From assembly GCA_030374765.1 (NCBI GenBank), contig JARGXX010000039.1:1-64000 (forward strand): DNA of 64,000 nucleotides, in the 5' to 3' direction. Position numbers and translations under genes: made by a program. The notes under the pieces are model-generated. The model was not told where the DNA came from and did not search any database. It was given only the letters and a program-made list of their open reading frames with translations. Of the stretch, positions 19,542 through 29,848 are shown one piece after another (within the stretch, counting starts at the first letter, position 1; every line of letters begins with the position of its first letter). This DNA is from Agarophyton chilense. Lineage: Eukaryota > Rhodophyta > Florideophyceae > Gracilariales > Gracilariaceae.

Positions 19542-21746
19542 CTAACCAAACTTCCCTGATGTAGATGCTATTACGAATGCTGCATATGTCAAAATATATC
19601 CTACAGAGAAATGTACTAATCCCACTAGTCTTGCTTGTACTATAGATAATGCCACGGGTTTATCTTTCCATCTAATTAAGTTTGCAAGAGGTGTTCTTTC
19701 ATGAGCCCATGCTAATGTTTCTATTAATTCTTGCCAATATCCTCGCCAAGATATTAAAAACATAAAACCAGTTGCCCATACTAAGTGTCCGAATAAGAAC
19801 ATCCAAGCCCATACAGATAAGTTATTCATACCGTAAGGGTTATAGCCGTTTATTAATGGAGATGAATTGAGCCATAAATAATCTCGTAACCATCCCATCA
19901 AATAAGTTGAAGACTCATTAAATTGATTAACATTTCCCTGCCAAATTGTCATATGTTTCCAATGCCAGTAGAATGTTACCCACCCAATAGTATTAAGCAT
20001 CCAGAATACAGATAGATAAAATGCATCCCATGCAGATATATCACATGTGCCGCCTCTACCTGGACCATCACAAGGAAAACTATAACCAAAATCTTTTTTA
20101 TCAGGCATGAGTTTTGAACCTCTTGCATCTAATGCACCTTTAACTAGGATTAATGTAGTAGTATGTAAGCCTAATGCAATTGCATGATGCACAAGAAAGT
20201 CACCTGGGCCTATAGCTAAAAATAAAGAGTTTTTATTGCTATTTATTGCTTCTAGCCACCCTGGGAGCCACACACTACTTCCTGCCTTAGTTGCAATGCT
20301 AGACGAAGAAGATAGTAATGTGTTGAAACCATAAAGAGCTTTCCCTGAGCTTGCTTGTATCCATTGAGCAAATACAGGCTCAATTAGTATTTGTTTTTCT
20401 GGTGTTCCGAAAGCGATCATCGTATCATTATGAATATACAGACCTAGTGTATGAAAACCTAAGAATAACGATACCCAACTTAAGTGAGATATTATTGCTT
20501 CTTTATGATCTAACATTCTAAATAGTACATTATCTCTATTTTCTTCTGGATCATAATCTCTAATGAAAAAAATAGCGCCATGTGCGAATGCGCCAACCAT
20601 TAAAAAGCCTGCTATATATTGATGGTGAGTATAGAGAGCTGCTTGTGTAGTAAAATCTTTAGCCATAAATGCATATGGAGGCATCGCATACATATGCTGA
20701 GCAACTAGTGATGTAATAACACCTAAAGATGCTAAAGCTAATCCGAGTTGCATATGTAGTGAATTTGTTATTGTGGCATACAGTCCTTTATGTCCTTTGC
20801 CTAATCTTCCGCTTGGTGGACGATGTGCATCAAGTATATCTTTGATATTATGTCCAATACCCCAATTGGTTTTATACATATGACCAGCAATTATAAATAC
20901 TATTGCAATTGCTAGATGGTGGTGAGCCATATCAGTCAACCATAAAGATTGACTTTGTGGATGAAAGCCACCTAAAAAGGTTAAAATTGCTGTCCCTGCT
21001 CCTTGGCCTGTACCAAATATATGATTTGATGTATCTGGGTTAGATGCATAAACGCTCCAATTACCTGTGAAAAATGGCTGTAAGCCAGCAGGATGTGGAA
21101 GTGTATATGTAAAATTATCCCATCCTATATGTTGGCCACGCGATTCTGGAATTGCTACGTGAATTAGATGCCCTGTCCAAGCTAATGAGCTTAATCCAAA
21201 TAACCCAGATAAATGGTGGTTTAACCTTGATTCATTGTTTTTAAACCATGATAGGCCAGGCTTGAATTTGGGTTGTAAATGCAGCCATCCAGCAAAAAGC
21301 ATAATTGCAGACAGTATTAATAGAAATAATGAACCGTTATATAAGTCATTATTAGTTCTCATTCCTATAGTATACCACCAGTGATAGACACCAGAGAAAG
21401 TGATATCTACTGGATATGATACACCACCTTTTGTAAATGCTTTTACAGCAGGTTGCCCAAAATGGGGATCCCATATTGCATGCGCAATTGGTTTAATTTT
21501 CATGGGTTGTGCTACCCATTGTTCAAAGTTACCCTGCCAAGCTACATGAAATAAATTACCTGATGTCCATAAAAAGATTATAGCTATATGACCGAAGTGA
21601 GAAGAGAAAATTTTCTGATATAAATTTTCTTCTGTCATTCCATCATGGCTTTCAAAATCGTGTGCTGTAGCTATCCCGTACCAAATTCGTCTTGTTGTTG
21701 GATCTTGTGCTAATGCTTGGCTAAATTTTGGAAATTTTGTTGCCAT
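19542..21746 (-). CDS. psaB: Photosystem I P700 apoprotein A2
   Basis: PsaB of 734 residues, full length. With PsaA it binds P700, the primary acceptors and the Fx cluster. The Fx loop is visible as [15 protein letters not shown], with two cysteines. Eleven membrane helices with many chlorophyll-binding histidines ([39 protein letters not shown]) are apparent. It follows psaA after 24 nt and is surely cotranscribed. Confidence 0.99.
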   Translation of the reverse strand: MATKFPKFSQALAQDPTTRRIWYGIATAHDFESHDGMTEENLYQKIFSSHFGHIAIIFLWTSGNLFHVAWQGNFEQWVAQPMKIKPIAHAIWDPHFGQPAVKAFTKGGVSYPVDITFSGVYHWWYTIGMRTNNDLYNGSLFLLILSAIMLFAGWLHLQPKFKPGLSWFKNNESRLNHHLSGLFGLSSLAWTGHLIHVAIPESRGQHIGWDNFTYTLPHPAGLQPFFTGNWSVYASNPDTSNHIFGTGQGAGTAILTFLGGFHPQSQSLWLTDMAHHHLAIAIVFIIAGHMYKTNWGIGHNIKDILDAHRPPSGRLGKGHKGLYATITNSLHMQLGLALASLGVITSLVAQHMYAMPPYAFMAKDFTTQAALYTHHQYIAGFLMVGAFAHGAIFFIRDYDPEENRDNVLFRMLDHKEAIISHLSWVSLFLGFHTLGLYIHNDTMIAFGTPEKQILIEPVFAQWIQASSGKALYGFNTLLSSSSSIATKAGSSVWLPGWLEAINSNKNSLFLAIGPGDFLVHHAIALGLHTTTLILVKGALDARGSKLMPDKKDFGYSFPCDGPGRGGTCDISAWDAFYLSVFWMLNTIGWVTFYWHWKHMTIWQGNVNQFNESSTYLMGWLRDYLWLNSSPLINGYNPYGMNNLSVWAWMFLFGHLVWATGFMFLISWRGYWQELIETLAWAHERTPLANLIRWKDKPVALSIVQARLVGLVHFSVGYILTYAAFVIASTSGKFG

Positions 21747-21770
21747 TTTTTTATTTTCCTGATTTAATAT

Positions 21771-24029
21771 TTATCCTACTGATATAATTCTTGCTAAGAA
21801 GAAAGCCCATGTGGTTCCTATTCCTCCTAATAAATAGTGTGCTACACCTACAGCTCTTCCTTGTGTAATACTTAAAGCTCTTGGTTGAATAGATGGAGCT
21901 ACTTTGACTTTATTGTGTGCCCATACAATAGATTCTATAAGTTCTTGCCAATATCCACGACCACTAAATAAAAACATTAAACTGAATGCCCATACAAAAT
22001 GCGCTCCTAAGAAAATTAGTCCATATGCTGACAATGCGGATCCGTACGACTGTATTACTTGTGATGCTTGAGCCCAAAGAAAATCTCTTAGCCATCCATT
22101 AATTGTAATAGCACTCTGAGCAAAGTTTCCTCCTGTAATATGAGATACTGTTCCCGCGGGTGTAACACTTCCCCAAACATCGGATTGCATTTTCCAACTA
22201 AAATGAAATATTGCTATCGATAATGAATTATACATCCAAAAAAGGCCTAGAAATACATGATCCCATCCAGATACTTGACATGTACCACCTCTACCAGGAC
22301 CATCACAAGGAAAACGAAATCCTAAGTTAGATTTATCTGGTATTAATCTAGAATTGCGAGAAAAGAGAAATCCTTTAACTAATATCAGAACTGTGACATG
22401 AATAGTAAATGCATGAATATGGTGTACCATAAAATCTGCTGTTCCTAAATTTATAGGCATCATAGCAATTTTATTATTAACTGCAATTACATCTCCACCA
22501 AATGCATAGCTTGCTGTTGCTAGTGCATTTGGGCTTGTATTGCTTGGAGCAAGACTATGAATATTTTGTATCCACTGTGCGAATATAGGTTGTAATTGTA
22601 TCGCTGTATCTGAGAACATATCTTGTGATCTCCCTAGTGCTCTCATTGTATCGTTATGAATATATAAACCAAATGAATGAAATCCTAAAAATATACATAC
22701 CCAGTTTAGATGAGATATTATTGCATCTCTATGTCTTATTACTCTGTCTAGTACATTATTATAATTTTGTGCTGGATTATAGTCTCTTACCATAAATATT
22801 GAAGCATGTGCCCCTGCTCCTACGATACAAAATCCACCTATCCACATGTGATGTGTAAATAGAGATAATTGTGTTGGGTAATCAGTTGCAATGTAAGGAT
22901 ATGGAGGCATTGCATACATATGATGAGCAACAATAATACTTAATGAGCCCATCATAGCTAAATTGATAGCCAGTTGTGCATGCCAAGAAGTTGTTAGTAT
23001 TTCATAAATACCTTTATGTCCTTCGCCTGTAAATGGTCCTTTATGAGCTTCTAATATCTCTTTCATGCTATGCCCAATACCCCAATTAGTTCTATACATG
23101 TGGCCAGCTACTAAAAATAGTACGGCTAAAGCTAAATGATGATGTGCTGTATCAGTTAACCATAAACCTCCCGTGATGGGATTTAATCCACCCTTAAAAG
23201 TTAGAAAATCAGAGTACTCATTCCAATTTAAAGTAAAGAAAGGTATTATGCCTTTACTAAAACTTGGGTATAGTTGGCTTACTAGTTCTCTATTCACTAA
23301 AAATTCATGTGGTAGAGGTAATTCTTGTGGTGACACACCAGAATCCAACAGTTTATTAATCGGGATTGAGATGTGAATTTGATGTCCAGCCCAACCTAAG
23401 CAGCCTAATCCGAGTAAACCTGCCAAGTGGTGATTCATCATAGATTCTACATTTTGAAACCATTCTAGTTTGGGAGCGGCTTTATGGTAATGAAACCAAC
23501 CAGCAAAAAGCATTAAACATGCCATAAAAAGTCCTCCTATGGCTGTTGCGTATAGTTCAAATTCTGTTGTTATTCCAGAAGAACGCCATATTTGGAAGAA
23601 ACCAGATGTAATTTGAACTCCTTGGAATCCTCCTCCAACATCTCCATTTAAAATTTCTTGACCAACAATAGGCCAAACAATTTGAGCACTTGGCTTAATT
23701 ACAGTGGGATTACTAAGCCATGCTACATAGTTGGAAAATTTTGCACCGTGAAAGTACATTCCACTCAGCCATAAAAATATAATTGCTAATTGACCAAAGT
23801 GTGCGCTAAAGATTTTTCTTGAAACTTCTTCTAGAGAACTTGTCTGACTATCAAAGTCGTGAGCATCTGCATGTAAATTCCAGATCCAAGTAGTGGTTTT
23901 AGGACCTTTAGCTAAATTTCTCGAAAAATGGCCAGGTTTTGCCCACTTGTCAAATGATGTAGCAACAGGATTTTTGTCTACAGTAACTTGAACTTTTTTT
24001 GTTTCTTGCTCTTTTGAGCTGATTGTCAT
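21771..24029 (-). CDS. psaA: Photosystem I P700 apoprotein A1
   Basis: PsaA of 752 residues. The Fx loop [15 protein letters not shown] is present, as are the histidine-rich helices ([20 protein letters not shown]). The frame is open 18 codons further upstream, but the start at 24029 ([12 protein letters not shown]) is preceded by an AGGAGA ribosome-binding site with normal spacing, and the added residues do not look like PsaA. It heads the psaA-psaB operon. The 241-nt gap to accB contains the accB hairpin; I could not fix the psaA promoter. Confidence 0.99.
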   Translation of the reverse strand: MTISSKEQETKKVQVTVDKNPVATSFDKWAKPGHFSRNLAKGPKTTTWIWNLHADAHDFDSQTSSLEEVSRKIFSAHFGQLAIIFLWLSGMYFHGAKFSNYVAWLSNPTVIKPSAQIVWPIVGQEILNGDVGGGFQGVQITSGFFQIWRSSGITTEFELYATAIGGLFMACLMLFAGWFHYHKAAPKLEWFQNVESMMNHHLAGLLGLGCLGWAGHQIHISIPINKLLDSGVSPQELPLPHEFLVNRELVSQLYPSFSKGIIPFFTLNWNEYSDFLTFKGGLNPITGGLWLTDTAHHHLALAVLFLVAGHMYRTNWGIGHSMKEILEAHKGPFTGEGHKGIYEILTTSWHAQLAINLAMMGSLSIIVAHHMYAMPPYPYIATDYPTQLSLFTHHMWIGGFCIVGAGAHASIFMVRDYNPAQNYNNVLDRVIRHRDAIISHLNWVCIFLGFHSFGLYIHNDTMRALGRSQDMFSDTAIQLQPIFAQWIQNIHSLAPSNTSPNALATASYAFGGDVIAVNNKIAMMPINLGTADFMVHHIHAFTIHVTVLILVKGFLFSRNSRLIPDKSNLGFRFPCDGPGRGGTCQVSGWDHVFLGLFWMYNSLSIAIFHFSWKMQSDVWGSVTPAGTVSHITGGNFAQSAITINGWLRDFLWAQASQVIQSYGSALSAYGLIFLGAHFVWAFSLMFLFSGRGYWQELIESIVWAHNKVKVAPSIQPRALSITQGRAVGVAHYLLGGIGTTWAFFLARIISVG

Positions 24030-24194
24030 CGAGATTCTCCTGTTTATTCTAATAAAATACATTGAGACAATTGAATAAAACACTCATGATGTTAATATTT
24101 TTTGCATATTTATTTTTAATATCTCTCGACTATTGAAGCTTAAGTTATGCAATTTTTACAATTGAGTTTTTATTACTAATTTATATTATAAATA

Positions 24195-24222
24195 TAACAG
24201 ATCTGTTACCTAAGATCTGTTA
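24195..24222 (-). terminator. Terminator hairpin downstream of accB
   Basis: Perfect 10-bp stem TAACAGATCT / AGATCTGTTA with an 8-nt loop, 48 nt after the accB stop and upstream of psaA. Confidence 0.55.
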
Positions 24223-24270
24223 ACAATAGTTAAAATCTAAAATAATTAAGTTCTATTAATTATATATCTT

Positions 24271-24783
24271 CTACAGTGTTTGTACTTTCATAAGTGCTTG
24301 ACCACAGTCAACAATTTCTCCATCTTTAACTAATATTTCAGCAATTTTCCCATTTACTTCAGCTTCTATCTCATTCATTAATTTCATAGCTTCAATTATA
24401 CAAACGATTTGTTTTTTATTTACTATATCGTTTTTTTCTATGAATGGAGGTTCATTCGGTGCTTGTGATCTATAAAAAGTACCAACCATTGGTGAAACTA
24501 TTGTAGAATAGCTGATTGACTCCTTTGTATTTGTATTTGCTGGAGCACTATGGATAGTAGCATGATTTAAACCGCTTTTGTCTTCTGAAATTTTAGTTGT
24601 ATTTTTTAGAGAAATATTCGAGTATTTAGATTTGATAATTGTAGAATTTGTATTAAAAATAATGTTATCCTTATTAATAAATAATTCAAATTGTTTACTT
24701 ACTATATTAAGACGATGAATTCTATTTACTTTAAGGGAATATAGTATTTTCCTTAAATCTTTTACTTGAAAGTTTATATCCAA
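24271..24783 (-). CDS. accB: Biotin carboxyl carrier protein of acetyl-CoA carboxylase
   Basis: BCCP of 170 residues. The biotinyl domain at the C-terminus (about 93-170) has SPMVGTFYRSQAPNEPPF and the biotin site EAMKLMNEI with K134. It carries CO2 between carboxylase subunits for malonyl-CoA synthesis in the stroma. The start is TTG at 24783: an AGGAG lies 8 nt before it, no ATG occurs between the upstream stop and this codon, and the next methionine in the protein is residue 99. The N-terminal 90 residues are variable, as in other BCCPs. Confidence 0.93.
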   Translation of the reverse strand: MDINFQVKDLRKILYSLKVNRIHRLNIVSKQFELFINKDNIIFNTNSTIIKSKYSNISLKNTTKISEDKSGLNHATIHSAPANTNTKESISYSTIVSPMVGTFYRSQAPNEPPFIEKNDIVNKKQIVCIIEAMKLMNEIEAEVNGKIAEILVKDGEIVDCGQALMKVQTL

Positions 24784-25086
24784 TATGTATTCTCCTGTAG
24801 TATATGTGGTAATGTATTTAACCTATGCTATTTATTGTTATTATTGTAATTGATTTTTAGTATTTTCGTATATTTTATACTGATAGTCATAGACTAATCC
24901 TGGTACCAGTATTGCTTTTGTAATGTTGTTATTATCTTTTTCAATTGAATGTATAATTCATGTTACATTGAATCTTGGAAAATATAAAGAAATCTTTAAT
25001 ATAAATTAAATCTTACATACAAGAAGATTACTCTTCATTATAGTTAATAATATAAGTTTTTAATATTACTCATTGATGAACTAAGA
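24784..25086. other. 303-nt divergent intergenic region, accB / ycf45
   Basis: No gene or tRNA is seen. It holds the accB ribosome-binding site (24792-24796) and, toward ycf45, a TATAAT at 24952-24957 whose -35 is poor. Otherwise it is AT-rich sequence with no clear repeat. Confidence 0.5.
24792..24796 (-). promoter_or_regulatory. Shine-Dalgarno supporting the TTG start of accB
   Basis: AGGAG on the minus strand, with an 8-nt spacer to the TTG at 24783. This is the main evidence for the start codon. Confidence 0.7.
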
Positions 25087-26760
25087 ATGTTAATAGCAGA
25101 TGATTTAGACCAATTATTAGATATTTTGCCTAATTTTATTAGGTATCCTTTACAGATTCATCCTCAGAGAAAAGTATTAATTGAAGTAGTGATGGATTTA
25201 GGCCGAAAACCAGAAGCACGTTTTCCTAGAGGACCAGAATATCTATCTAAGAGAATTATCACTTGGCAAGATTTAGATTATTCTATTAAACGTATAGGAC
25301 ATTTTAGTGCTGACAATCGTTCTGGTATTGAAAGAACATTACACAGAATTAGTTCTATTAAGAACAGACAAGGCAGCACGATTGGTTTAACTTGTAGAGT
25401 AGGTAGAGCTATTTTAGGCACTATAAGTATCATTAGAGATTTATTAGATACATATCCTTCTATACTATTGTTAGGTAAGCCGGGTGTTGGTAAAACTACG
25501 GTTATTAGAGAAATTGCAAGAGTATTAGCAGATGAAATGGAAAAGAGGGTTGTTATAATTGATACATCTAATGAAATAGCCGGTGATGGTGATGTACCAC
25601 ATCCTGCCATTGGTAGAGCTCGAAGAATGCAGGTATCAAAACCAGAGTTACAACATCAAGTTATGATTGAAGCTATAGAAAATCATATGCCTGAAGTGAT
25701 TATAATAGACGAAATAGGTACGGAATTAGAAGCCTTAGCTGCTCGCACAATAGCTGAAAGAGGTGTTCAGTTAGTTGGTACAGTACATGGTAATTATTTA
25801 GATAGTTTAATAAAAAATCCAGTTTTATCTGATTTGATTGGAGGTATACAATATGTTACTCTGGGAGACGACGAAGCAAAAAGGAGAGGTTCTCAAAAAA
25901 GTATTTTAGAAAGAAAAGCATCGCCAGCATTTCAAGTCGCTATAGAAATTCATGATCGTCATAGTTGGATTGTTCATGAATCAGTAGGGCATGCTGTTGA
26001 TCAACTATTACAAGGAGTCAATTTATGGGTTCAGAGGCGTAAATTAATTCCTGGTGGTGCGATTTTAGTTCAATGTGAACAATATATAACTAGTACTTTT
26101 ATTTCTAATACAAGTCGCTTTGACCCTAAAGTTAATATTAAAAATTCAAAATCTAATAACACTAATATACAATCATCTTTAAACTATTCGCAAAAACAAA
26201 ATCTTATAAAGTTGCAAGAAATATCTGCTGTACCAAGTTTCTCTAGAAATCTTATGAAGGATATGCCTACTATACGTGTCTATCTATACTATATTAATAG
26301 TGAACAAGTAGAAATGATAATTAAGAATTTGCATTTACCTATTATTATTACAAGGGATATTGTACAATCTGATGTAATTTTATCTTTGAGATCGGGGTTT
26401 AAGCATAATACGAAGTTAAAAGAGGTAGCAAAAATAAGACATATAACAATATATACATTATGTAGTAGTAATTCTGCTAATATTAAGCGCGCTTTGACTA
26501 AAATGGTCAATATCAATAAAGTATCCCATTATAATTGGGATACTTTATGTAAAAATAGTACAGCAATAGAGTTGAAAATTTTGATAGAAACTAGAATAGC
26601 GATAGAAAAAATAGTAAATGGTAAAAAACAGTCTGTAGAATTACTTTCGCAAAATGTGAACTTACGCAAATTACAACATCAATTAATTAATTTTTATAAC
26701 TTAAGATCTCGTAGTTTCGGTGAAGAACCTAATAGAAGATTAAGAATTTTCCCCGATTAG
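25087..26760 (+). CDS. ycf45: Ycf45, P-loop ATPase with C-terminal R3H-like segment
   Basis: A 557-residue protein of the Ycf45 family, related to SpoIIIAA-type ATPases; its plastid function is not known to me. The ATPase part (about 1-300) shows Walker A GKPGVGKT (130-137), a DTSNEIAGDGD motif and Walker B IIIDE (205-209), then GTVHGN. A poorly conserved asparagine- and serine-rich linker (about 345-380) follows, then a second alpha/beta region. The tail (about 523-557) has RKLQHQLINFYNLRSRSFG with RxxxH spacing and ends RRLRIFPD, as in R3H nucleic-acid binding domains. A binding or remodelling role on nucleic acid is inference. Confidence 0.93.
   Translation: MLIADDLDQLLDILPNFIRYPLQIHPQRKVLIEVVMDLGRKPEARFPRGPEYLSKRIITWQDLDYSIKRIGHFSADNRSGIERTLHRISSIKNRQGSTIGLTCRVGRAILGTISIIRDLLDTYPSILLLGKPGVGKTTVIREIARVLADEMEKRVVIIDTSNEIAGDGDVPHPAIGRARRMQVSKPELQHQVMIEAIENHMPEVIIIDEIGTELEALAARTIAERGVQLVGTVHGNYLDSLIKNPVLSDLIGGIQYVTLGDDEAKRRGSQKSILERKASPAFQVAIEIHDRHSWIVHESVGHAVDQLLQGVNLWVQRRKLIPGGAILVQCEQYITSTFISNTSRFDPKVNIKNSKSNNTNIQSSLNYSQKQNLIKLQEISAVPSFSRNLMKDMPTIRVYLYYINSEQVEMIIKNLHLPIIITRDIVQSDVILSLRSGFKHNTKLKEVAKIRHITIYTLCSSNSANIKRALTKMVNINKVSHYNWDTLCKNSTAIELKILIETRIAIEKIVNGKKQSVELLSQNVNLRKLQHQLINFYNLRSRSFGEEPNRRLRIFPD
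26516..26548 (+). repeat. 13-bp perfect inverted repeat inside ycf45
   Basis: ATAAAGTATCCCA and TGGGATACTTTAT flank a 7-nt loop within the coding sequence, in the poorly conserved region between ATPase and R3H parts. It encodes an ordinary hydrophilic stretch. It may be incidental or a small inserted palindrome. Confidence 0.6.
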
Positions 26761-26792
26761 TTCTAAGTATGTAATTTGTCATAATTTTATTC

Positions 26793-26822
26793 TTGATAAT
26801 TATAGATACAGGCTATTCTAAT
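26793..26822 (+). promoter_or_regulatory. Candidate promoter for acpP
   Basis: TTGATA (26793-26798), 18-nt spacer, TCTAAT (26817-26822); each hexamer matches five of six consensus bases. It lies 35 nt before the acpP start. Seen by eye only. Confidence 0.38.
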
Positions 26823-26857
26823 AATCGTATATGCTATTTATTAACTAAGGAGTTATT

Positions 26858-27121
26858 ATGTCATCTTCTCAATCAACATCTTATATTTTCGATAAAGTTC
26901 AAAATATAGTTGTTAACCAGTTGGGTGTAGATAAGAATAAAGTTACAGAAGATGCTAAATTTGCTTCTTTAGGAGCAGATTCTTTAGACACAGTTGAGCT
27001 TGTAATGGCTATTGAAGATACATTCGCAATAAAGATACCTGATGAGGATGCAGAAAAAATAGCTAATTTAAGTCAGGCTATAGAATTTATTCAAAATGCT
27101 ATAGATAAGAAAAAAAATTAA
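26858..27121 (+). CDS. acpP: Acyl carrier protein
   Basis: ACP of 87 residues, the stromal carrier of acyl chains in type II fatty-acid synthesis. The phosphopantetheine site is S42 in [17 protein letters not shown]. The fold is short and acidic, with a lysine-rich tail. A strong AAGGAG lies 5 nt before the ATG. It works in the pathway fed by accB and the pdhA/pdhB products. It converges on trnS, 19 nt away. Confidence 0.98.
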   Translation: MSSSQSTSYIFDKVQNIVVNQLGVDKNKVTEDAKFASLGADSLDTVELVMAIEDTFAIKIPDEDAEKIANLSQAIEFIQNAIDKKKN

Positions 27122-27140
27122 TTTTCTGTATTAATTATAC

Positions 27141-27225
27141 GGAGAGGGTGGGATTCGAACCCACGGAACCTAATGGTTCATCTGATTTCAAATCAGACGC
27201 AATAAACCAACTCTACCACCTCTCC
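27141..27225 (-). tRNA. trnS-UGA: tRNA-Ser (UGA)
   Basis: An 85-nt class II tRNA on the minus strand. The acceptor stem GGAGAGG pairs with the 3' CCTCTCC, the anticodon loop TTTGAAA gives UGA, and there is a long variable arm (GAACCATTAGGTTC) and a T-arm with GTTCGAATC. CCA is not encoded. It lies tail-to-tail with acpP. Confidence 0.97.
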
Positions 27226-27259
27226 TAATTTGTAGTAATGTATAAGGTTATAATATAAC

Positions 27260-27304
27260 ATAAGTAAGCTATTAAATACAATTTTGTATTACGATCTTAC
27301 TTAT
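27260..27304 (-). terminator. Nested terminator hairpin downstream of psaD
   Basis: Outer arms ATAAGTAAG (27260-27268) and CTTACTTAT (27296-27304) enclose an inner hairpin AATACAA / TTGTATT (27275-27281, 27284-27290). It begins 34 nt after the psaD stop on the minus strand. Confidence 0.6.
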
Positions 27305-27338
27305 AGCATATATTTATATTATATAAATAACGTATAGA

Positions 27339-27764
27339 TTATTCATACGTAGTTTTTCCTGTAAATTTTCTATTTACCGGATCATCATTTTTACCTATGG
27401 AATGCTCAATATTTCCTACACCAACCCTACCAGGATTGACTTTCTCAGGAAATACACCATCTTTTGGGTGTAAATATTGGACTTCACTATTTGGAAAAAT
27501 TCTATAAATTTTAAAATCTTTAATTTTAAATTGCGTTTTTAGTTGTGTGCTCAACGCTAAGCACTGTTCTTTCCTTGCTAAATATAAAAGATTATTACCC
27601 TCAAGCATTATTGCAGCTCCACCTGTAGGCATTTCAAAAATTTGTTCTTGTTTACTTGTCCAAGTAATAGCATACTTTTCTTCTATTTCCGCAGATCTCA
27701 GCCATCCACCTGTGCTACCACCAAAAGTGGGTGACGGCATTTTTAAATCTATTGTATTAGTCAT
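27339..27764 (-). CDS. psaD: Photosystem I subunit II (PsaD)
   Basis: PsaD of 141 residues, the stromal PSI subunit that docks ferredoxin. It has [24 protein letters not shown], the [11 protein letters not shown] segment, [10 protein letters not shown] and the C-terminal [19 protein letters not shown] with [19 protein letters not shown]. The length is typical for the plastid-encoded form. Its partner ferredoxin is encoded at 574. Confidence 0.98.
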   Translation of the reverse strand: MTNTIDLKMPSPTFGGSTGGWLRSAEIEEKYAITWTSKQEQIFEMPTGGAAIMLEGNNLLYLARKEQCLALSTQLKTQFKIKDFKIYRIFPNSEVQYLHPKDGVFPEKVNPGRVGVGNIEHSIGKNDDPVNRKFTGKTTYE

Positions 27765-27813
27765 AATAAATAATTCAGTAATATATAATACTTATCATTA
27801 TAATTCATATAAT

Positions 27814-27836
27814 ATTGCCTATATTAATTAGGCAAT
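27814..27836 (-). terminator. Hairpin between acsF and psaD
   Basis: 8-bp perfect stem ATTGCCTA / TAGGCAAT with a 7-nt loop, 61 nt after the acsF stop and 50 nt before psaD. It may be the acsF 3' end. Confidence 0.45.
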
Positions 27837-27896
27837 AAAGCTTTATCTTTTTTACTGGGTTAGTATTACTAAATTAGTAAATGTCATATAATTAGA

Positions 27897-28946
27897 TCAT
27901 CTTATAGTTGATACGACATGTGAAGAGGGAATAGTTGGTAATAGATATAATTTGATTAAGTAAGAACATAATTTAATGTAAATAGGTACTTTTATAAGTT
28001 TTTTAATAACCCAGTTATTATATTTTTGATCTATTTCTATTAATTTTCTATTTTCTACAGCACATTGATCTAGGTGTTGAAAAAATTCAGGTTGATCAAC
28101 ATTTAATGCAACTGGAAAAATTCTTGATGCACTTTCGTTAGTTTTTCTAATCACTTGCATGTCATATTGCCTTGCATCTAAACCGATAGACTTATAAAAA
28201 TTTGATCTTTGAAAGTCATTTAAATACATTGTTGCAAATACGCTTAATAAAAAAAAACGACACCACAGTCGTGCTTCTAGATTATTTAATAATTGTGGTT
28301 GTGATTTCAATAATACTGCAAAGAAATCACCGTGACGGTTTTCATCTTGACACCAGTTCTCAAAAAATTTAAAAATTGGATATATGCGATGCTCAGGATA
28401 TTGTTCTAAATGTCTATATATCGTTATATATCGCCAATAGCCAATTTTTTCTGATAGATATGTTGCATAAAAAATAAATTTAGGCGCAAAAAAAGTATAT
28501 TTTCTGCTTTTAGTTAAAAAACCTAAATCTAGCGATAAATTGAAGTCACTCATAGCTTTATTTAAAAAACCTGCATGTCTTGCTTCATCTCTTGACATAA
28601 GAAGAAAACATTCTGCTATTATAGGATTATTTTTGTCTAGTTTTCTAGAAAGTTCTTTATATAGTAAAAATCCTGAAAATTCAGCCGTACATGACCTTTC
28701 CAGAAATTCAATAAATAATGCTTTAGTTTTACTATCTAAATTATTCCAAGATTGTTCAAATTCTTCATCTCGAATAAAATGTTGTCTGTTATAATCTGCT
28801 CTAAATTCTTGTAGTAGAGCTTCAAATTCATCAATATTTGACGAAATGTCTAATTTAGACATTTCGTCAAAGTCTGTTGTATAAAATCGTGGAGTGAGTA
28901 AAGTTTCTTTTGCGGGTGTTTGAGATAAATTGTGACTTGTACTCAT
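27897..28946 (-). CDS. acsF: Mg-protoporphyrin IX monomethyl ester oxidative cyclase (aerobic)
   Basis: AcsF (also named Ycf59 or ChlA) of 349 residues. This diiron enzyme forms the fifth ring of chlorophyll using O2. The two metal-binding ExxH motifs are visible: DEARH (E121, H124) and DENRH (E202, H205), with further glutamates in the helical bundle. The sequence from [16 protein letters not shown] to the end matches the family without gaps. It is a soluble or thylakoid-associated stromal protein. It lies upstream of psaD in the same direction. Confidence 0.97.
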   Translation of the reverse strand: MSTSHNLSQTPAKETLLTPRFYTTDFDEMSKLDISSNIDEFEALLQEFRADYNRQHFIRDEEFEQSWNNLDSKTKALFIEFLERSCTAEFSGFLLYKELSRKLDKNNPIIAECFLLMSRDEARHAGFLNKAMSDFNLSLDLGFLTKSRKYTFFAPKFIFYATYLSEKIGYWRYITIYRHLEQYPEHRIYPIFKFFENWCQDENRHGDFFAVLLKSQPQLLNNLEARLWCRFFLLSVFATMYLNDFQRSNFYKSIGLDARQYDMQVIRKTNESASRIFPVALNVDQPEFFQHLDQCAVENRKLIEIDQKYNNWVIKKLIKVPIYIKLCSYLIKLYLLPTIPSSHVVSTIR

Positions 28947-29126
28947 AATATTAGAATAATAATTTATTTGATTTTTATATATTTTAAAATTAATATATAA
29001 TGTATCAGTATTTTTATACTAACCTTAAGTATTGTTATACTTTACTTTTTTTTGTAAAAAATTTACATTTCTTGATTTTATCTTAAAAAATCATATATTA
29101 TTGTTGAACATAAAATATTTTTTAGC

Positions 29127-29155
29127 TTGTTTTTTGGTACAATAAGTTTTATAAG
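29127..29155 (+). promoter_or_regulatory. Candidate promoter for petN-petM
   Basis: TTGTTT (29127-29132), 17-nt spacer, TATAAG (29150-29155), about 57 nt before petN. Both hexamers are partial matches (4/6 and 5/6). Confidence 0.4.
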
Positions 29156-29211
29156 ATGAATTGCAGTATAAAAATCATTTAATTCTTTATATGATTAAAG
29201 GAGTGAAAACA

Positions 29212-29304
29212 ATGTTAGATATAATTAGTCTAGGCTGGGGATCATTATTAGCAATATTTAGTTTTTCAATTGCACTAGTTGTTTGGGGTAGAAATGGTTT
29301 CTAG
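29212..29304 (+). CDS. petN: Cytochrome b6f complex subunit PetN
   Basis: A 30-residue single-helix subunit. The [29 protein letters not shown] pattern, ending in VVWGRNG, is diagnostic of PetN. An in-frame ATG lies 21 nt upstream, but AAGGAG (29198-29203) stands between the two with an 8-nt spacer to the second, so 29212 is the start. It is followed by petM 53 nt later. Confidence 0.96.
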   Translation: MLDIISLGWGSLLAIFSFSIALVVWGRNGF

Positions 29305-29357
29305 TTTTAATATAATTAATTATTAATTTACTATTTATATACTTATGGAGTAAGGTA

Positions 29358-29456
29358 GTGGGGGGAGAAATTTTAATTGTAAGTACTGTAAGTTTCACAC
29401 TAATATTATTAGGTTTGTTTTTAGGTTTTGTCTTGTTGAAAGTTCAAGGCGAATAA
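29358..29456 (+). CDS. petM: Cytochrome b6f complex subunit PetM (GTG start)
   Basis: A 32-residue single-helix subunit (PetM). The protein begins (M)GGEIL and ends VLLKVQGE, the conserved ends of the family, with a hydrophobic helix between. The start codon is GTG: no in-frame ATG exists between the upstream stop (29313-29315) and this codon, and GGAG (29347-29350) lies 7 nt before it. Together with petN, petG and petA it supplies b6f subunits. Confidence 0.93.
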   Translation: MGGEILIVSTVSFTLILLGLFLGFVLLKVQGE

Positions 29457-29594
29457 CTGTTCATGATTTTTTATTATAACAAGTTAATTTTTATTTAAAT
29501 TTAATTATTTTTAATATTTTTTAATAAAAGATTCTTAATAAGAATATGATAATCATATTCTTATTATTTATATTTTTTTATTCTAAATCACTAT

Positions 29595-29810
29595 ATGAAA
29601 ATTTTATGGTACATACTTGGAGTTGTTACAGTAATATTGATTTTAATTAGTAATCCTAAATTGACGACTTTAGGAGGATTTAAAAATGAATCTAATGGTT
29701 TAAATCTTACACGTAGCACGCAAAAAAATTTACAAATTATTATTATTATTAATATATGTCTATTTTTAGGATGGACTATCATATATGTGCTGTCATCTAG
29801 TATGTATTGA
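29595..29810 (+). CDS. secG: Preprotein translocase subunit SecG
   Basis: SecG (Ycf47) of 71 residues, with two membrane helices (KILWYILGVVTVILILI and IIIIINICLFLGWTIIYVL) around a glycine-rich cytosolic-type loop containing NPKLTTLGGF. It assists the SecY channel encoded at 6716. Sequence conservation in this family is low, so the call rests on size, topology, the loop motif and position next to ycf36. Confidence 0.88.
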   Translation: MKILWYILGVVTVILILISNPKLTTLGGFKNESNGLNLTRSTQKNLQIIIIINICLFLGWTIIYVLSSSMY

Positions 29811-29848
29811 CATATATTGTATGAATCATATATAACATAAAAAAATTT

